Source: Mycobacterium sp. GA-1285 (GTDB lineage: Bacteria; Actinomycetota; Actinomycetes; Mycobacteriales; Mycobacteriaceae). Taken from it: a stretch of 64,000 nt of DNA. The translations under genes and the position numbers were made by a program. This document shows, in pieces, positions 1 to 8,155 of this stretch. Position 1 is the stretch's first letter, and each line of letters begins with the position of its first letter. The notes beneath the pieces were generated by a model. That model was given only the letters and a program-made list of their open reading frames with translations. It had not been told where the DNA came from and searched no databases. Location of the stretch: the NCBI RefSeq assembly GCF_001499905.1, contig NZ_LQIS01000001.1, positions 310,001 to 374,000 on the forward strand, given 5' to 3'.

Positions 1-524
1 AGGAAGGCAGCCTGTTCAACCGCGGCACCCAGGTGCAGATGTTCGAGGACCGCGAGGAGTACATGATCTCCACGGTGGCGCGCCGGTTACAGGGCAAGTC
101 GAAGGAGATGAGCGAGTTCGACGCGTTCAACGCGGTGCAGGACCATGTGCTGCACTGCGCCCAGGCCCACATCGACCGGGTGATCCTCGAAGCGTTCGTC
201 GCCGGGATCGACGCGTGCGAGGACGAAGAGGCCCGCAAGATACTGAACATGGTGTGCGATCTGTACGCGCTGTCGGTGATCGAAAAGGACCGAGCGTGGT
301 TCATCGAGCACCGGTTCATCTCGACCGAACGCGCGAAGGCCGTCACCCGTGGCGTCAACGAACGTTGCCGGACGCTGCGCCCGTACGCCGAGTTGCTGGT
401 CGACGGGTTCGGCATCCCCGAACAGTTGCGCTACGCCGAGATGTTGCACCCCGAGCGCATCCCCGATGCCGATGAGCACGTGGAGCAGGACGCGATCAGC
501 GCGGGCACTATCGGGCCGAAGTAA
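1..524 (+). CDS. Acyl-CoA oxidase/dehydrogenase, C-terminal part (5' end outside window)
   Basis: The reading frame is open from base 3 and ends at a TAA at 522-524, giving about 173 residues of the C-terminal region. The helical, charged composition, with stretches such as QMFEDREEYMISTVARRL and the CRTLRPYAELLVDGFGIP region near the end, resembles the C-terminal helical domain of acyl-CoA oxidases. These FAD enzymes oxidise acyl-CoA to trans-2-enoyl-CoA in fatty-acid beta-oxidation in the cytoplasm. The FAD and catalytic regions lie upstream of the window, so neither the catalytic Glu nor the subfamily can be judged. The gene converges on the NTF2-like gene, with a strong hairpin just after the stop. 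Confidence 0.65.
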   Translation, partial: EGSLFNRGTQVQMFEDREEYMISTVARRLQGKSKEMSEFDAFNAVQDHVLHCAQAHIDRVILEAFVAGIDACEDEEARKILNMVCDLYALSVIEKDRAWFIEHRFISTERAKAVTRGVNERCRTLRPYAELLVDGFGIPEQLRYAEMLHPERIPDADEHVEQDAISAGTIGPK

Positions 525-536
525 CGGCAAACCGTG

Positions 537-572
537 GGGCTGGCCCGTCATCACCGGACGACGGACCAGCCC
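537..572. terminator. Hairpin between convergent genes (putative bidirectional terminator)
   Basis: GGGCTGG-C-CCGTC at 537-549 pairs with GACGG-A-CCAGCCC at 560-572 around a 10-base loop, giving a 13-position stem with one mismatch. It lies between the stop of the acyl-CoA oxidase (524) and the stop of the NTF2-like gene (584), which face each other. There is no long T run, which is usual for mycobacterial terminators. Confidence 0.6.
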
Positions 573-583
573 GTACATTACCC

Positions 584-973
584 TCAGCCGGCGGCCAACT
601 CCTTCTTCCCGTACACCCGCTCCATCAGAGCGGTGTCGCCGTGAATCCTCACGGCGACCGTCTTACCGTCGCGGATCGTGAATACGTCTGCATCACGGCC
701 GGTTTGGCCATCGACGTGGATTTCGGTGAGCACGACGACGGTGTCGCCCTCGGCGATCATCTGGTCGACCCTGATGGTGATCGGCTTCTGCGCGAGGCGG
801 CCGAGGTACTCCATCAGCTCCGTCTTGCCGTGGTAGGTGCCGCTGACGGCGCTCTCGCCGGGCTGAACCCATTCGATGTCGTCGTCGAACAGACCCATGA
901 GTGACTCCATGTCTGCGGCGGCGAATGCCTCGTACCCGCGTCGGACGAGTTCCTTGTTTTCCTGCTCGGACAT
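584..973 (-). CDS. NTF2-like / SnoaL-fold small protein
   Basis: This 129-residue cytoplasmic protein of the NTF2-like superfamily reads MSEQENKELVRRGYEAFAAA and then MESLMGLFDDDIEWVQPGES, the usual opening helix and first strand of SnoaL-type folds. Length and motif order fit a single alpha+beta barrel that can be an isomerase, a hydrolase or a simple binding protein; the substrate cannot be inferred. An earlier in-frame ATG lies at 992-994, but the ATG at 971-973 is preceded by AAGGGG at a good distance, so the shorter form is preferred. The gene is alone, pointing left towards the hairpin it shares with the acyl-CoA oxidase gene. Confidence 0.7.
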   Translation of the reverse strand: MSEQENKELVRRGYEAFAAADMESLMGLFDDDIEWVQPGESAVSGTYHGKTELMEYLGRLAQKPITIRVDQMIAEGDTVVVLTEIHVDGQTGRDADVFTIRDGKTVAVRIHGDTALMERVYGKKELAAG

Positions 974-1263
974 TTCGATCCCCTTTGTGCGCATTCGATA
1001 ACTTCGGCCGCGAGCGCGTGGCCGGTCTTGGGAGTCGCACGTGTGCAGCTCCCGGGATCAGTCAGACCGTTCGCCGCCGCAACAGATTATCCGCCTCGGA
1101 CACGGCCAAATGAGCGGATCGGCCGACAAAGTTCTGACGATTGCAGAGTTTCGAGCGCGGTCGGCCGCGCCCCCGGCACCGCCGCCACCCAAGGACCTAG
1201 TTACGGCGAGGCGGCGACTGCCCGCTCGGCCTGGCGGCACGCACTGGCTGCCGGGGGTTTGCG
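974..1263. other. Gap without a recognisable gene
   Basis: About 290 bases lie between the NTF2-like gene and the methyltransferase. Short open frames exist but none has a credible ribosome binding site or family resemblance. It is the left edge of the accessory block that reaches to the tRNA-Asn gene. The promoter of the NTF2-like gene should lie in its left part. Confidence 0.5.
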
Positions 1264-2301
1264 TCAAGGTTCGTTCGGGTCCACCGGACGCCTCGCGATG
1301 ACGATGAAGAACCCGCCCTCGCGATGGCCGCTGATTATCATTCCGAGGTTGACCAGCATGCGCTCGAACCCGCTGCCGAGCCGCTCCGGTTTGAACAGCA
1401 GCTCGTCTTCAGTCATTACCTTGAACGGCTCGGTCTTGGGAATCGCGTGCACGAACTCGAAGCCGATCTTTTCCAGCCAGCCGATCACTTCGCCGACAGT
1501 GTGCTTCGATTCGTGCGGGTTCTTGTATTGATCCATGAACCATGACCGGCGTTTCTGCGTGCTGACGTAGGCGTCCACGGCGTGGCGATCAAGAAACATG
1601 AAGCGATCGTTGGTGGCGTTGAAGGCGACGCGACGGATGTCCGTGGCTAACCGTCCGTACTTGTGGTACAGGCCGATCATGATGTAGCCGCCTGGCCGCA
1701 CGAGCCGCGAGATTGACTCGAAACCGAGCTGGGGATCGCTCGTGTGGTGCAGCACTCCGTTTGAGATGACCAGGTCGAACGTGCCGGGTTTGAATGCCGG
1801 CCTGAACAGATTCATCTGCAGAAAGTGGGCGCGCTTCAGATCGTTCTGCTGCTTGAAGGCGGTTGCCATCTTCAGCGAGTTGAGGCACAGGTCGGTGCCG
1901 ATCACCGTACGTCGGATGGCGAGAAAGTTGGTGAGCTGCCCTGTCCCGCAACCGCATTCGATCACACGCGCGCGGTATGGAATCTGATCGTCAAGCAGCT
2001 TGGCGAACACTGCCTTTCGCGCTTTGTCGATCAAGCTGCCGACGTTGTCGAAGTCGTCGTAGTTGGGAAATGGGTTCTCTTCGTAGAACGCCTTGATCTT
2101 CTCGGTAACGTCCTCCTTCGAATCATCCCACTCGTTCGGCATGAAAAGTGACGGGATGCCGTCTTGGACGGGATAGTGCCGCTGACACAGCCGGCAGTTG
2201 AAGCCGTCGGCTTGAATCCCCAGAGTTTCGCTGCCGCAGCGCGGGCAGCATAGGTGCTCGGAATATTCCCTGAAGAAGTTGTCAAGCTCTGAATGAGGCA
2301 C
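1264..2301 (-). CDS. Class I SAM-dependent methyltransferase with N-terminal zinc-ribbon-like segment
   Basis: The protein has about 345 residues. The N-terminus carries CPRCG and, about 17 residues on, CRLC, a four-cysteine Trm112-like segment, with YPVQDGIPSLF following. The core has the SAM motif I VIECGCGTGQLTNFLA, then DLVISNGVLHHTSDP and RLVRPGGYIMIGLYHKYG, typical of small-molecule or glycan methyltransferases. The substrate is unknown. The open frame reaches 2409, but the first 36 residues run into transposon-derived DNA and look non-native. A GTG at 2299-2301 is the most plausible start, though no strong ribosome binding site decides it. GC content is clearly below the flanks, so horizontal acquisition is likely. 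The gene faces away from the decayed transposase and may belong functionally with the carbamoyltransferase cassette upstream. Confidence 0.65.
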   Translation of the reverse strand: MPHSELDNFFREYSEHLCCPRCGSETLGIQADGFNCRLCQRHYPVQDGIPSLFMPNEWDDSKEDVTEKIKAFYEENPFPNYDDFDNVGSLIDKARKAVFAKLLDDQIPYRARVIECGCGTGQLTNFLAIRRTVIGTDLCLNSLKMATAFKQQNDLKRAHFLQMNLFRPAFKPGTFDLVISNGVLHHTSDPQLGFESISRLVRPGGYIMIGLYHKYGRLATDIRRVAFNATNDRFMFLDRHAVDAYVSTQKRRSWFMDQYKNPHESKHTVGEVIGWLEKIGFEFVHAIPKTEPFKVMTEDELLFKPERLGSGFERMLVNLGMIISGHREGGFFIVIARRPVDPNEP

Positions 2302-2515
2302 ACCAAATTCTAATGGCGTGTTGGCCGTGAAAGGATTTGGCTCCAGGGGGCGGCCTGATCTGGCCTCGCCTGGGTGGCGGCGGGGTGTCGTGGACGGTCT
2401 GTGCCCCACTTCGGTGACACGCTGTATCGGTTATGACGGCTCTACTTGGCCCCACCTCAGCGTGGTCGTGTTCGGATGGTCCGGATCGCCGGTCACAGAG
2501 GTCAGGCGTGCGAGG

Positions 2516-3136
2516 GTGTCCCGGGTGCAGCAGTTGGAGGCGATTCGGCGTGATCATCGGGTCGAGGGGCTTTCGGTTAGGGGGTTGGCCGACAAGCACG
2601 GGGTGCATCGGCCACGGTGCGCCAAGCGTGGGCGTCAGCGGTGCCGCCTCCGCGCAAGACCGCCGCGCGGTCAGCGCCTCGGTTGGGTCCGTTCAAGGCA
2701 GCGTGGCCCGGGACTGGGCGGCCGAGCAGATGCTGTTGGCGCCGATACCGCGCTGAGTCTGGCCCCGCTGGTGGACCGCTACGCCCAAGGTGTTCGCCGC
2801 ACATGGTGGCCCGCCGAAGGTGCTGCGCCGGGACAACGGCTCGGAGACGGTTTCTCAAGCACTGCAACGGTTCTCGAGAACAAGACCGGCATGGTCTACA
2901 TCGCGCCGGGCTGCCTGGGATCATGGCTACATCGCCTCGTTCAACAACCGACTGCGCAAGGAGTGTCTCCACCGCAACCACTGGAACACCTTGTTGGAGG
3001 CCGCGTGCTCATCGGCGACTTCAAACACGACCACAACCACCGGCACTGCCACTCCGTCTTGGGCTCCCGCACTCCGGCCGACTACGCTGCGGCCCACTGG
3101 TGCAGCCACACCCCGGTCACCTGCAGCGATCTCCTG
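2516..3136 (+). pseudogene. Decayed transposase (IS fragment with frameshifts)
   Basis: Transposase pieces appear in successive frames. A GTG at 2516 opens VQQLEAIRRDHRVEGLSVRG, an IstA-like helix-turn-helix. The frame then changes to ASAVPPPRKTAARSAPRLG (about 2620-2690). A second block, PPKVLRRDNGSETVSQALQRF (about 2810-2875), switches to ENKTGMVYIAPG, then to WDHGYIASFNNRLRKECLH (from about 2920), then to RVLIGDFKHDHNHRHCH (from about 3001). The C-terminal pieces carry the DNG and E-like positions of an rve integrase core of IS3/IS481 type. The central core, including the first catalytic Asp, is missing, and at least four frame changes make it non-functional. The N- and C-terminal pieces may come from different IS types. 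Confidence 0.75.
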
Positions 3137-3385
3137 AGAACGGATCAAACGAAACCCGATTCTAGAACCGGGTCGACTCAATAACGGGGACTCGCCAGTA
3201 ACTGTGGCCTGATGATTTGTGCCTGATTCTTTTTGGGCTAGACTTGCTCAAATTCTTCCAGGTGAATTCGCCTGACCTACTGTATTCGCAAAGTTCCGGA
3301 ATCATGCGCGGATGTCGTTGGGGATGAGTGCGGTGAACCCTGGAGGAAGCCGGGATCCGCGGATCGTCAATTTGCGAGTGGTAAC
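3137..3385. other. Intergenic sequence, no gene seen
   Basis: About 250 relatively AT-rich bases lie between the transposase remnant and the DUF5989 gene. A 144-codon open frame crosses it on the minus strand but has no family resemblance and is out of frame with the real small gene at 3386-3553. No terminal inverted repeats of the IS were recognised. Confidence 0.5.
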
Positions 3386-3553
3386 TCAGAAAAGTGCGTA
3401 CAGCGTGAACGGAACACTGATCTGGACCACACCGATGAACCCCGCAACCCCCAGCAACAATATGATCAGACCCATGACCCAGTAGGCCCTGTTTACAACA
3501 GCGTACCGGCCGAACTCTGTCAGCAATCGCCAGGTATATACGGCGCGGCGCAT
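3386..3553 (-). CDS. Small single-pass membrane protein, DUF5989 family
   Basis: This 55-residue protein starts MRRAVYTWRLLTEFGRYAVV, followed by a hydrophobic segment (about residues 24-50: YWVMGLIILLLGVAGFIGVV) and ends at a TGA at 3386-3388. DUF5989 proteins are known as small membrane partners encoded beside NodU/CmcH-type carbamoyltransferases and SGNH hydrolases, exactly the arrangement here. The ATG overlaps the stop of the carbamoyltransferase gene by one base (TGATG), implying translational coupling. The function is unknown; a membrane anchor or adaptor for the carbamoyltransferase is an inference. Confidence 0.8.
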   Translation of the reverse strand: MRRAVYTWRLLTEFGRYAVVNRAYWVMGLIILLLGVAGFIGVVQISVPFTLYALF

Positions 3554-5379
3554 CAGTCGAGCACCGTCGAAATCTCGAACAATTCCCGGTTCTCACGGCC
3601 GGGCTGCATTCGTTTGTCCAGTACGTGGTCTTCGAGAATCAGATAGTCCATTTCGGTATTCATGAAACACCGGTAAGCGTCCTCGGGGGTGCAGACGATC
3701 GGCTCTCCCCGGATGTTGAACGAGGTGTTGACCACCACGGGACAACCCGTCAGCTGCTCGAACGACGTCAGAACGTTGTGGTAAAACGGATTTGTTTCCC
3801 GCGAGACAGTCTGGACGCGCGCCGAATAGTCGACGTGGGTAACCGCCGGAATCGACGACCGCACTTGGTTGACCTCACTGAAGAGGTCGTCCGATCCATT
3901 GGTGCTGGCGTTGGTTCGTATCTCGTCCCGGACTGGACTGACCAACAGCATGTACGGGGAAGGTATGTCGAGGTCGAAATAGTCTTTCGCTCGTTCCTCG
4001 AGAACCGATGGGGCGAACGGGCGGAACGACTCCCGGTACTTGATCTTGAGATTCATGACCGACTGCATCTCCGGTGACCGCGCGTCGCCCAGGATGGAAC
4101 GATTGCCGAGTGCCCTTGGTCCGAACTCCATGCGTCCGGTGAAGAGGCCAACGACGTTGCCTTCCGCGATGAGTTCTGCGATCTTGCGTGCTCGCTCGCC
4201 GGTATCCGGCAGCGTCTCGAACGGGTAGCCGCGGTCGGACAAGTACCCAGCGATCTCGCTCGCGGAGAACTCGGGTCCGAGATATGCCCCCTGCATGCAG
4301 TCACCTGTGACGGGTCGAGGATTTCCGCCGGTCTGATACCACGTGTGCAGCGCAGCCCCTAGGGAACCGCCGGCATCGCCGGCCGCCGGCTGGATCCAGA
4401 TGTCGGTAAACGGCCCTTCGCGGAGCAACCTCCCGTTGGCGACGCTGTTGAGGGCGACACCACCCGCAAGGCAGAGGTTCTTCTCGCGGGTCACCGCGGC
4501 CGCGGTCGCGGCCATCCGCATCACGATCTCTTCCGTGACGTCCTGGATGGAGCGCGCGATGTCCATCTCTCTGCGAGTGATGGTGCCTTCCGGAGGACGC
4601 GGAGGCCCGCCGAAAAGTTCGGCAAAACGATCGTTTGTCATCGTGAGGCCACCGAGAAAGTCAAAGTACCTGAGATTGAGTTCGATTGAACCGTCGTTGT
4701 GGATGTCGACGAGGTTGTCGGTGATGAGGTCCACGTATTTCGGCTCACCGTAAGGCGCGAGGCCCATAAGCTTGTATTCGCCTGAGTTGACCCGGAATCC
4801 GCAGAAATAGGTGAACGCCGAGTACAGCAGTCCCACCGAGTGTGGGAACCGCATTTCGCGATGGATCTCCAGCTGGTTGCCGGCCCCACGGCCGATGCTC
4901 GCCGTTGCCCACTCGCCGACTCCATCCATCGTGAGGACTGCGGCCGACTCGAACGGTGAGGGGTAGAAGGCGCTCGCGGCGTGACTCTCGTGATGCTCGG
5001 TGAAGTACAGCTCCGACGGCACCTGATAGCCGAGCGCTTTCAGGTTGCGTTCGATCTCGTACGTGATCCAGAGTTTCGTTCTCAGCCACTGCGGAAGCGC
5101 CGTCTGGAACGATCGAAAGCCCCGGGGGCTCACGGCACCGTACGTCTTGATGAGACGAATTAATCTCGTTATCGGCTTCTCGTAGAAAGCAATTGCATCG
5201 ATCCCCGCGCGGTCGACGCCTCCTGCCCGGAGGCAATACGCGACGGCGTTCTTCGGGAACCCCGGGTCATGCTTGACGCGGGTGAAGCGTTCCTCCTGCG
5301 CGGCCGCAATGATCTGACCATCTCGGACCAGAGCGGCAGCCGAGTCATGGTAGTAGGCGCTGATACCCAGAATGTTCAT
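3553..5379 (-). CDS. Carbamoyltransferase, NodU/CmcH/TobZ family
   Basis: The protein has 608 residues, the usual length. The N-terminus MNILGISAYYHDSAAALV and the block EHHESHAASAFYPSPF belong to the Kae1-like domain that binds ATP and iron and makes carbamoyl-adenylate from carbamoyl phosphate. The C-terminal YrdC-like domain has EFGPRALGNRSILGDAR and FNIRGEPIVCTPEDAYRCF. The family moves a carbamoyl group to hydroxyls of sugars or antibiotics; the acceptor cannot be read here. The ATG (5377-5379) overlaps the stop of the upstream SGNH gene (ATGA), and its own stop overlaps the DUF5989 start, so three proteins are translationally coupled. GC is lower than in the housekeeping block. Modification of a cell-envelope glycan or glycolipid is the likeliest role, by inference. 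Confidence 0.9.
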   Translation of the reverse strand: MNILGISAYYHDSAAALVRDGQIIAAAQEERFTRVKHDPGFPKNAVAYCLRAGGVDRAGIDAIAFYEKPITRLIRLIKTYGAVSPRGFRSFQTALPQWLRTKLWITYEIERNLKALGYQVPSELYFTEHHESHAASAFYPSPFESAAVLTMDGVGEWATASIGRGAGNQLEIHREMRFPHSVGLLYSAFTYFCGFRVNSGEYKLMGLAPYGEPKYVDLITDNLVDIHNDGSIELNLRYFDFLGGLTMTNDRFAELFGGPPRPPEGTITRREMDIARSIQDVTEEIVMRMAATAAAVTREKNLCLAGGVALNSVANGRLLREGPFTDIWIQPAAGDAGGSLGAALHTWYQTGGNPRPVTGDCMQGAYLGPEFSASEIAGYLSDRGYPFETLPDTGERARKIAELIAEGNVVGLFTGRMEFGPRALGNRSILGDARSPEMQSVMNLKIKYRESFRPFAPSVLEERAKDYFDLDIPSPYMLLVSPVRDEIRTNASTNGSDDLFSEVNQVRSSIPAVTHVDYSARVQTVSRETNPFYHNVLTSFEQLTGCPVVVNTSFNIRGEPIVCTPEDAYRCFMNTEMDYLILEDHVLDKRMQPGRENRELFEISTVLD

Positions 5380-7034
5380 CGCTTCAACCCGAGATTTGGA
5401 TATATGGCTCGCGCAACAAGTTCCGCGCCCCGTTCGTTGGTGTGCGAATTGTCCATGAACACGGCTTCCTTCACGCCGTCCAGTTCATCGGCGAAATTGA
5501 GGACCGGAGGAGCGATGAGCGCTGTCGCGTCACGAAAAGCCGCTCCCACGCCCCACTCATCCGGGCTCGCGAATTGTTCGGCATCACCACCCTCAGTGGT
5601 GTATGCAGTGGGCTGCCACACGAATACGGGTTTGAAGCCGTAACTCTTTGCCAAGTTTTCGATGACGTCGATCGCCCTCTCGTAGAGGTGCACAGCGTTT
5701 CGAGCCCGCTCCTGGGTCAGCTCCGCAGTGGGCGCCGGTCCCGCCTGTTTGGAATTCGACCTTAGGGCGAGGCGCGTCAGAATACTATGGGTGGAGTAGA
5801 AATCCACGACGGAATCCTTGACGGAGAGCCCCGAGCCGCGCATCCGCGCCCTTTCCACCGCCTCTCGTACAAAGAGTCCCCCGGGATATGTCGGGTCGGT
5901 GGTGAGCCCCTCAACCTGCTCGGCCACGTCGTTCACACCGTCGTAGAAAACCACGACATCGGGCGCGTGCCCCTCACTGAGCAACTGTTGGAGTAAGGAG
6001 AGTTCCTGCCAGATGCCCCACGCGACCTGACCGTAATTGCTGACCCGGACCGGAACGCCGTCTTCTTCGGCGAGTCGAGCGACGTAGGAAGGGATCGTGT
6101 ACAAATCGCGTTGACCGTAGCCCCACATCGTCGACCCGCCGAACAAGTACACCGATGTGGCGTCGTCGCCCACTCCCTCAGCGATATAGGTCTTGCGGGC
6201 GCGGTCGGCAATGTTGATGTATCTGCCCTTGTAGTCTTGACTCACCATGCCTAATAGCGGCACATATACGTTGTTGGTGTAGATGTTCCCGAATTCGTTG
6301 AACCAGTCGCCAGCCCAGTCTTGATCCGCCGCCATAGAAGCCGACGACATTTGCGCGGTGAAGATGTCCTCCCACGTACCTTCTTTGCCTCCGACGCGAA
6401 CTCCGCCGTGGGGAGCCCAGTGGGGGAACGCGAGCCCGATCATGAGATCCACGACCGCCAACAACACCGCGGCACGAATGGCCACCACCGCAAGATGTTT
6501 CGCACCCGCCGCACGTCCTCTTGGTTTGACCACTACGTCCGGCTCGACACTGAACTGGCGGCGAGCCATCGCCGGATCGGAGACGCGCGGTTTCGTGACC
6601 CAGGTGCTTTCCGCAGTGATGCCGGGTGAAGCGAGAAGTTTGCGGCCGAAGAGGCGAAGATAAAGGGATACCGGCGTTATCACGACGAAGTAGACGAGCG
6701 CCAACACGACCGTCGACACGAGTCGCCCGACCCACGCCGCCACCCTGGCGATGCCCGCGTCGATTGTCGACCCGACGGCCGGCCAGGCGACCGAGCACAA
6801 TGCCAGCCCTATCACCACGAACGTGAGCAGGACGGCTCCGAGTCGCACATCGAGTAGCCACAGGACCGCAGCGACCACCAGCCCGCCGCAGGTCCGAAAT
6901 GCGGAGGCCTTCAGGGCTGCAGCCCGTCGGGATCGCCGGTCTTGTCCATTGGAGGGCGCTGAACTCACATCGCGCGCCCACCATTCGTACTCGCCGTGGA
7001 CTGTGGCGGCCTCGTCGTGCTTCTCGCGGAGCAT
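5376..7034 (-). CDS. Membrane-anchored SGNH/GDSL hydrolase
   Basis: The protein has 552 residues. A hydrophilic N-terminus of about 45 residues is followed by hydrophobic segments near residues 50-85, 105-130 and 185-205. An SGNH domain from about residue 290 carries LFGGSTMWGYG (block I Ser), NYGQVAWGIWQE (block II Gly), FYDGVNDV (block III Asn) and DNSHTNERG (Asp and His near the C-terminus). The family contains esterases and O-acyl hydrolases or transferases; the domain probably faces outside the membrane. A purine-rich AGGGGGAGGG runs straight into the ATG at 7032-7034. The gene heads a translationally coupled operon with the carbamoyltransferase and DUF5989 genes. This three-gene set recurs in other bacteria in my recollection, usually in surface polysaccharide or natural-product loci. 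Confidence 0.85.
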   Translation of the reverse strand: MLREKHDEAATVHGEYEWWARDVSSAPSNGQDRRSRRAAALKASAFRTCGGLVVAAVLWLLDVRLGAVLLTFVVIGLALCSVAWPAVGSTIDAGIARVAAWVGRLVSTVVLALVYFVVITPVSLYLRLFGRKLLASPGITAESTWVTKPRVSDPAMARRQFSVEPDVVVKPRGRAAGAKHLAVVAIRAAVLLAVVDLMIGLAFPHWAPHGGVRVGGKEGTWEDIFTAQMSSASMAADQDWAGDWFNEFGNIYTNNVYVPLLGMVSQDYKGRYINIADRARKTYIAEGVGDDATSVYLFGGSTMWGYGQRDLYTIPSYVARLAEEDGVPVRVSNYGQVAWGIWQELSLLQQLLSEGHAPDVVVFYDGVNDVAEQVEGLTTDPTYPGGLFVREAVERARMRGSGLSVKDSVVDFYSTHSILTRLALRSNSKQAGPAPTAELTQERARNAVHLYERAIDVIENLAKSYGFKPVFVWQPTAYTTEGGDAEQFASPDEWGVGAAFRDATALIAPPVLNFADELDGVKEAVFMDNSHTNERGAELVARAIYPNLGLKR

Positions 7035-7332
7035 CCCTCCCCCTACCGATGCGCTCCCACTTCGTACCTCAGACCAGCTCTCAAATGCGTCCTTTCCGCG
7101 GCTGGTGTCGGTAGTGCGATGGAACCTAGCATTCAGGCGACGCCGATGTCGCCGAAACGGTACGCGCCGCCAAAATTCTTCGTTCAGGGGGTCGGGAAGA
7201 CACAGGCGGGAGGCTCAACATTGCGATCATGAATGTCATCGAATGCCGCGCCCCTGAAAGGAATGCCTGAGACTCCAATATGTTGCAGGTCGCGACACTT
7301 GGGACATCGCAGCTCCGCACTGCAAACATTGG
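7035..7332. other. Gap between accessory operon and tRNA-Asn
   Basis: About 300 bases hold no credible gene. It must contain the promoter of the SGNH-carbamoyltransferase operon and adjoins the 3' end of tRNA-Asn, the usual target of site-specific integrases. No integrase gene is left in the block, and no copy of the tRNA 3' end was found by eye near 1000-1260. Confidence 0.45.
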
Positions 7333-7405
<73 letters not shown>

Positions 7406-7550
7406 CTGCTCACCCGCGATCTCGCTCTGCGCGGGACGGGGGTTGACTCTAGCGTACGTGTCGGCGGCGCCGCCAATACGCCGCCTCCGCTCGCGCTCTC
7501 AGGTACGTGAGGCAGGATGGAACGCAAACACCTCGTCTGGAAGGGACCCC

Positions 7551-7805
7551 GTGATCGGGTATTTCGTCGTATTGGGTGTCGGCTATGTACTCGGCTCCAA
7601 GGCCGGCCGCCGCCGATATGAACAGCTCGCCGGCACCTACAAGGCGGTCACCGAGAGCCCCACCGCCAAAGCCGTACTCGACGCCGGACGACGCAAGATC
7701 GCCGACCGGGTGTCACCGGACCCACCGATGATCAAGTTGACCCAGATCGACAACGGAACCGAGATCATCGGACCCGAGACTGCGCAGGTGAGGAAGGTCC
7801 GTTAA
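7551..7805 (+). CDS. Conserved mycobacterial protein, Rv2342-like
   Basis: This 84-residue protein begins with a hydrophobic stretch VIGYFVVLGVGYVLGSKAGR, followed by a basic region RRRYEQLAGTYKAVTESP and a polar tail. The pattern resembles small membrane-associated YtxH-like proteins; function is unknown. The open frame begins at 7443, but the GTG at 7551 is preceded by GGAAGGGACCCC, a good ribosome binding site, and matches the length of the M. tuberculosis counterpart (about 85 residues). It converges with the exported-protein gene, whose coding sequence it overlaps by four bases (7802-7805). Confidence 0.8.
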   Translation: MIGYFVVLGVGYVLGSKAGRRRYEQLAGTYKAVTESPTAKAVLDAGRRKIADRVSPDPPMIKLTQIDNGTEIIGPETAQVRKVR

Positions 7806-8092
7806 CGGTACGGATCAGTGATCGTCTGGCCGGGAAGCAGGGGGCCCGTGTTGACGCCGACTTGGCCCTGATCTAGGCCGATCTGCGGAGTACCGACATT
7901 GATGCCGTTGCCGTTCGAGACGCCGAGGCACCGGCCGTCCTCCTTGTTCCCGAACCACGCCAGGCATTGGCTGAGCGGCGGGGCCGCGTCGGATTCGGAC
8001 AGCACGGAGGCCGCAAGCGGTGCCGCGACCGCGGCCATGGCGATCGCGCCTGCGGCGATGAACCGCCGCGCCCGGTTGTTGGTCGATGTCAC
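7802..8092 (-). CDS. Small exported protein of unknown function
   Basis: About 96 residues. The N-terminal basic stretch NNRARR precedes a hydrophobic segment (AAGAIAMAAVAAPLAASVL) and a likely signal peptidase site near SDAA. The mature part is short, with two cysteines (SQCLAWFG and GRCLGVSNG) that could form a disulfide, and a Gly/Asn-rich region. It resembles small secreted mycobacterial proteins without known function. GTG codons lie at 8096-8098 and 8090-8092; AGGAAGG sits at proper distance only from the second, so 8092 is chosen. Confidence 0.65.
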   Translation of the reverse strand: MTSTNNRARRFIAAGAIAMAAVAAPLAASVLSESDAAPPLSQCLAWFGNKEDGRCLGVSNGNGINVGTPQIGLDQGQVGVNTGPLLPGQTITDPYR

Positions 8093-8155
8093 GTGCACGC
8101 CTTCCTGACCGTTCCCACGGTGTACAGCGCGCCCACCATATCGCGTTACCGGGGA

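Noticed and set aside
1000-1260. att-site copy of the tRNA-Asn 3' end at the left side of the accessory block
   Set aside because: No convincing repeat of the terminal tRNA sequence was found by eye; the island idea rests only on gene content and position.
3162-3596. 144-codon minus-strand frame over the DUF5989 gene
   Set aside because: No family features; the 55-residue frame in another phase has a membrane helix and coupled start.
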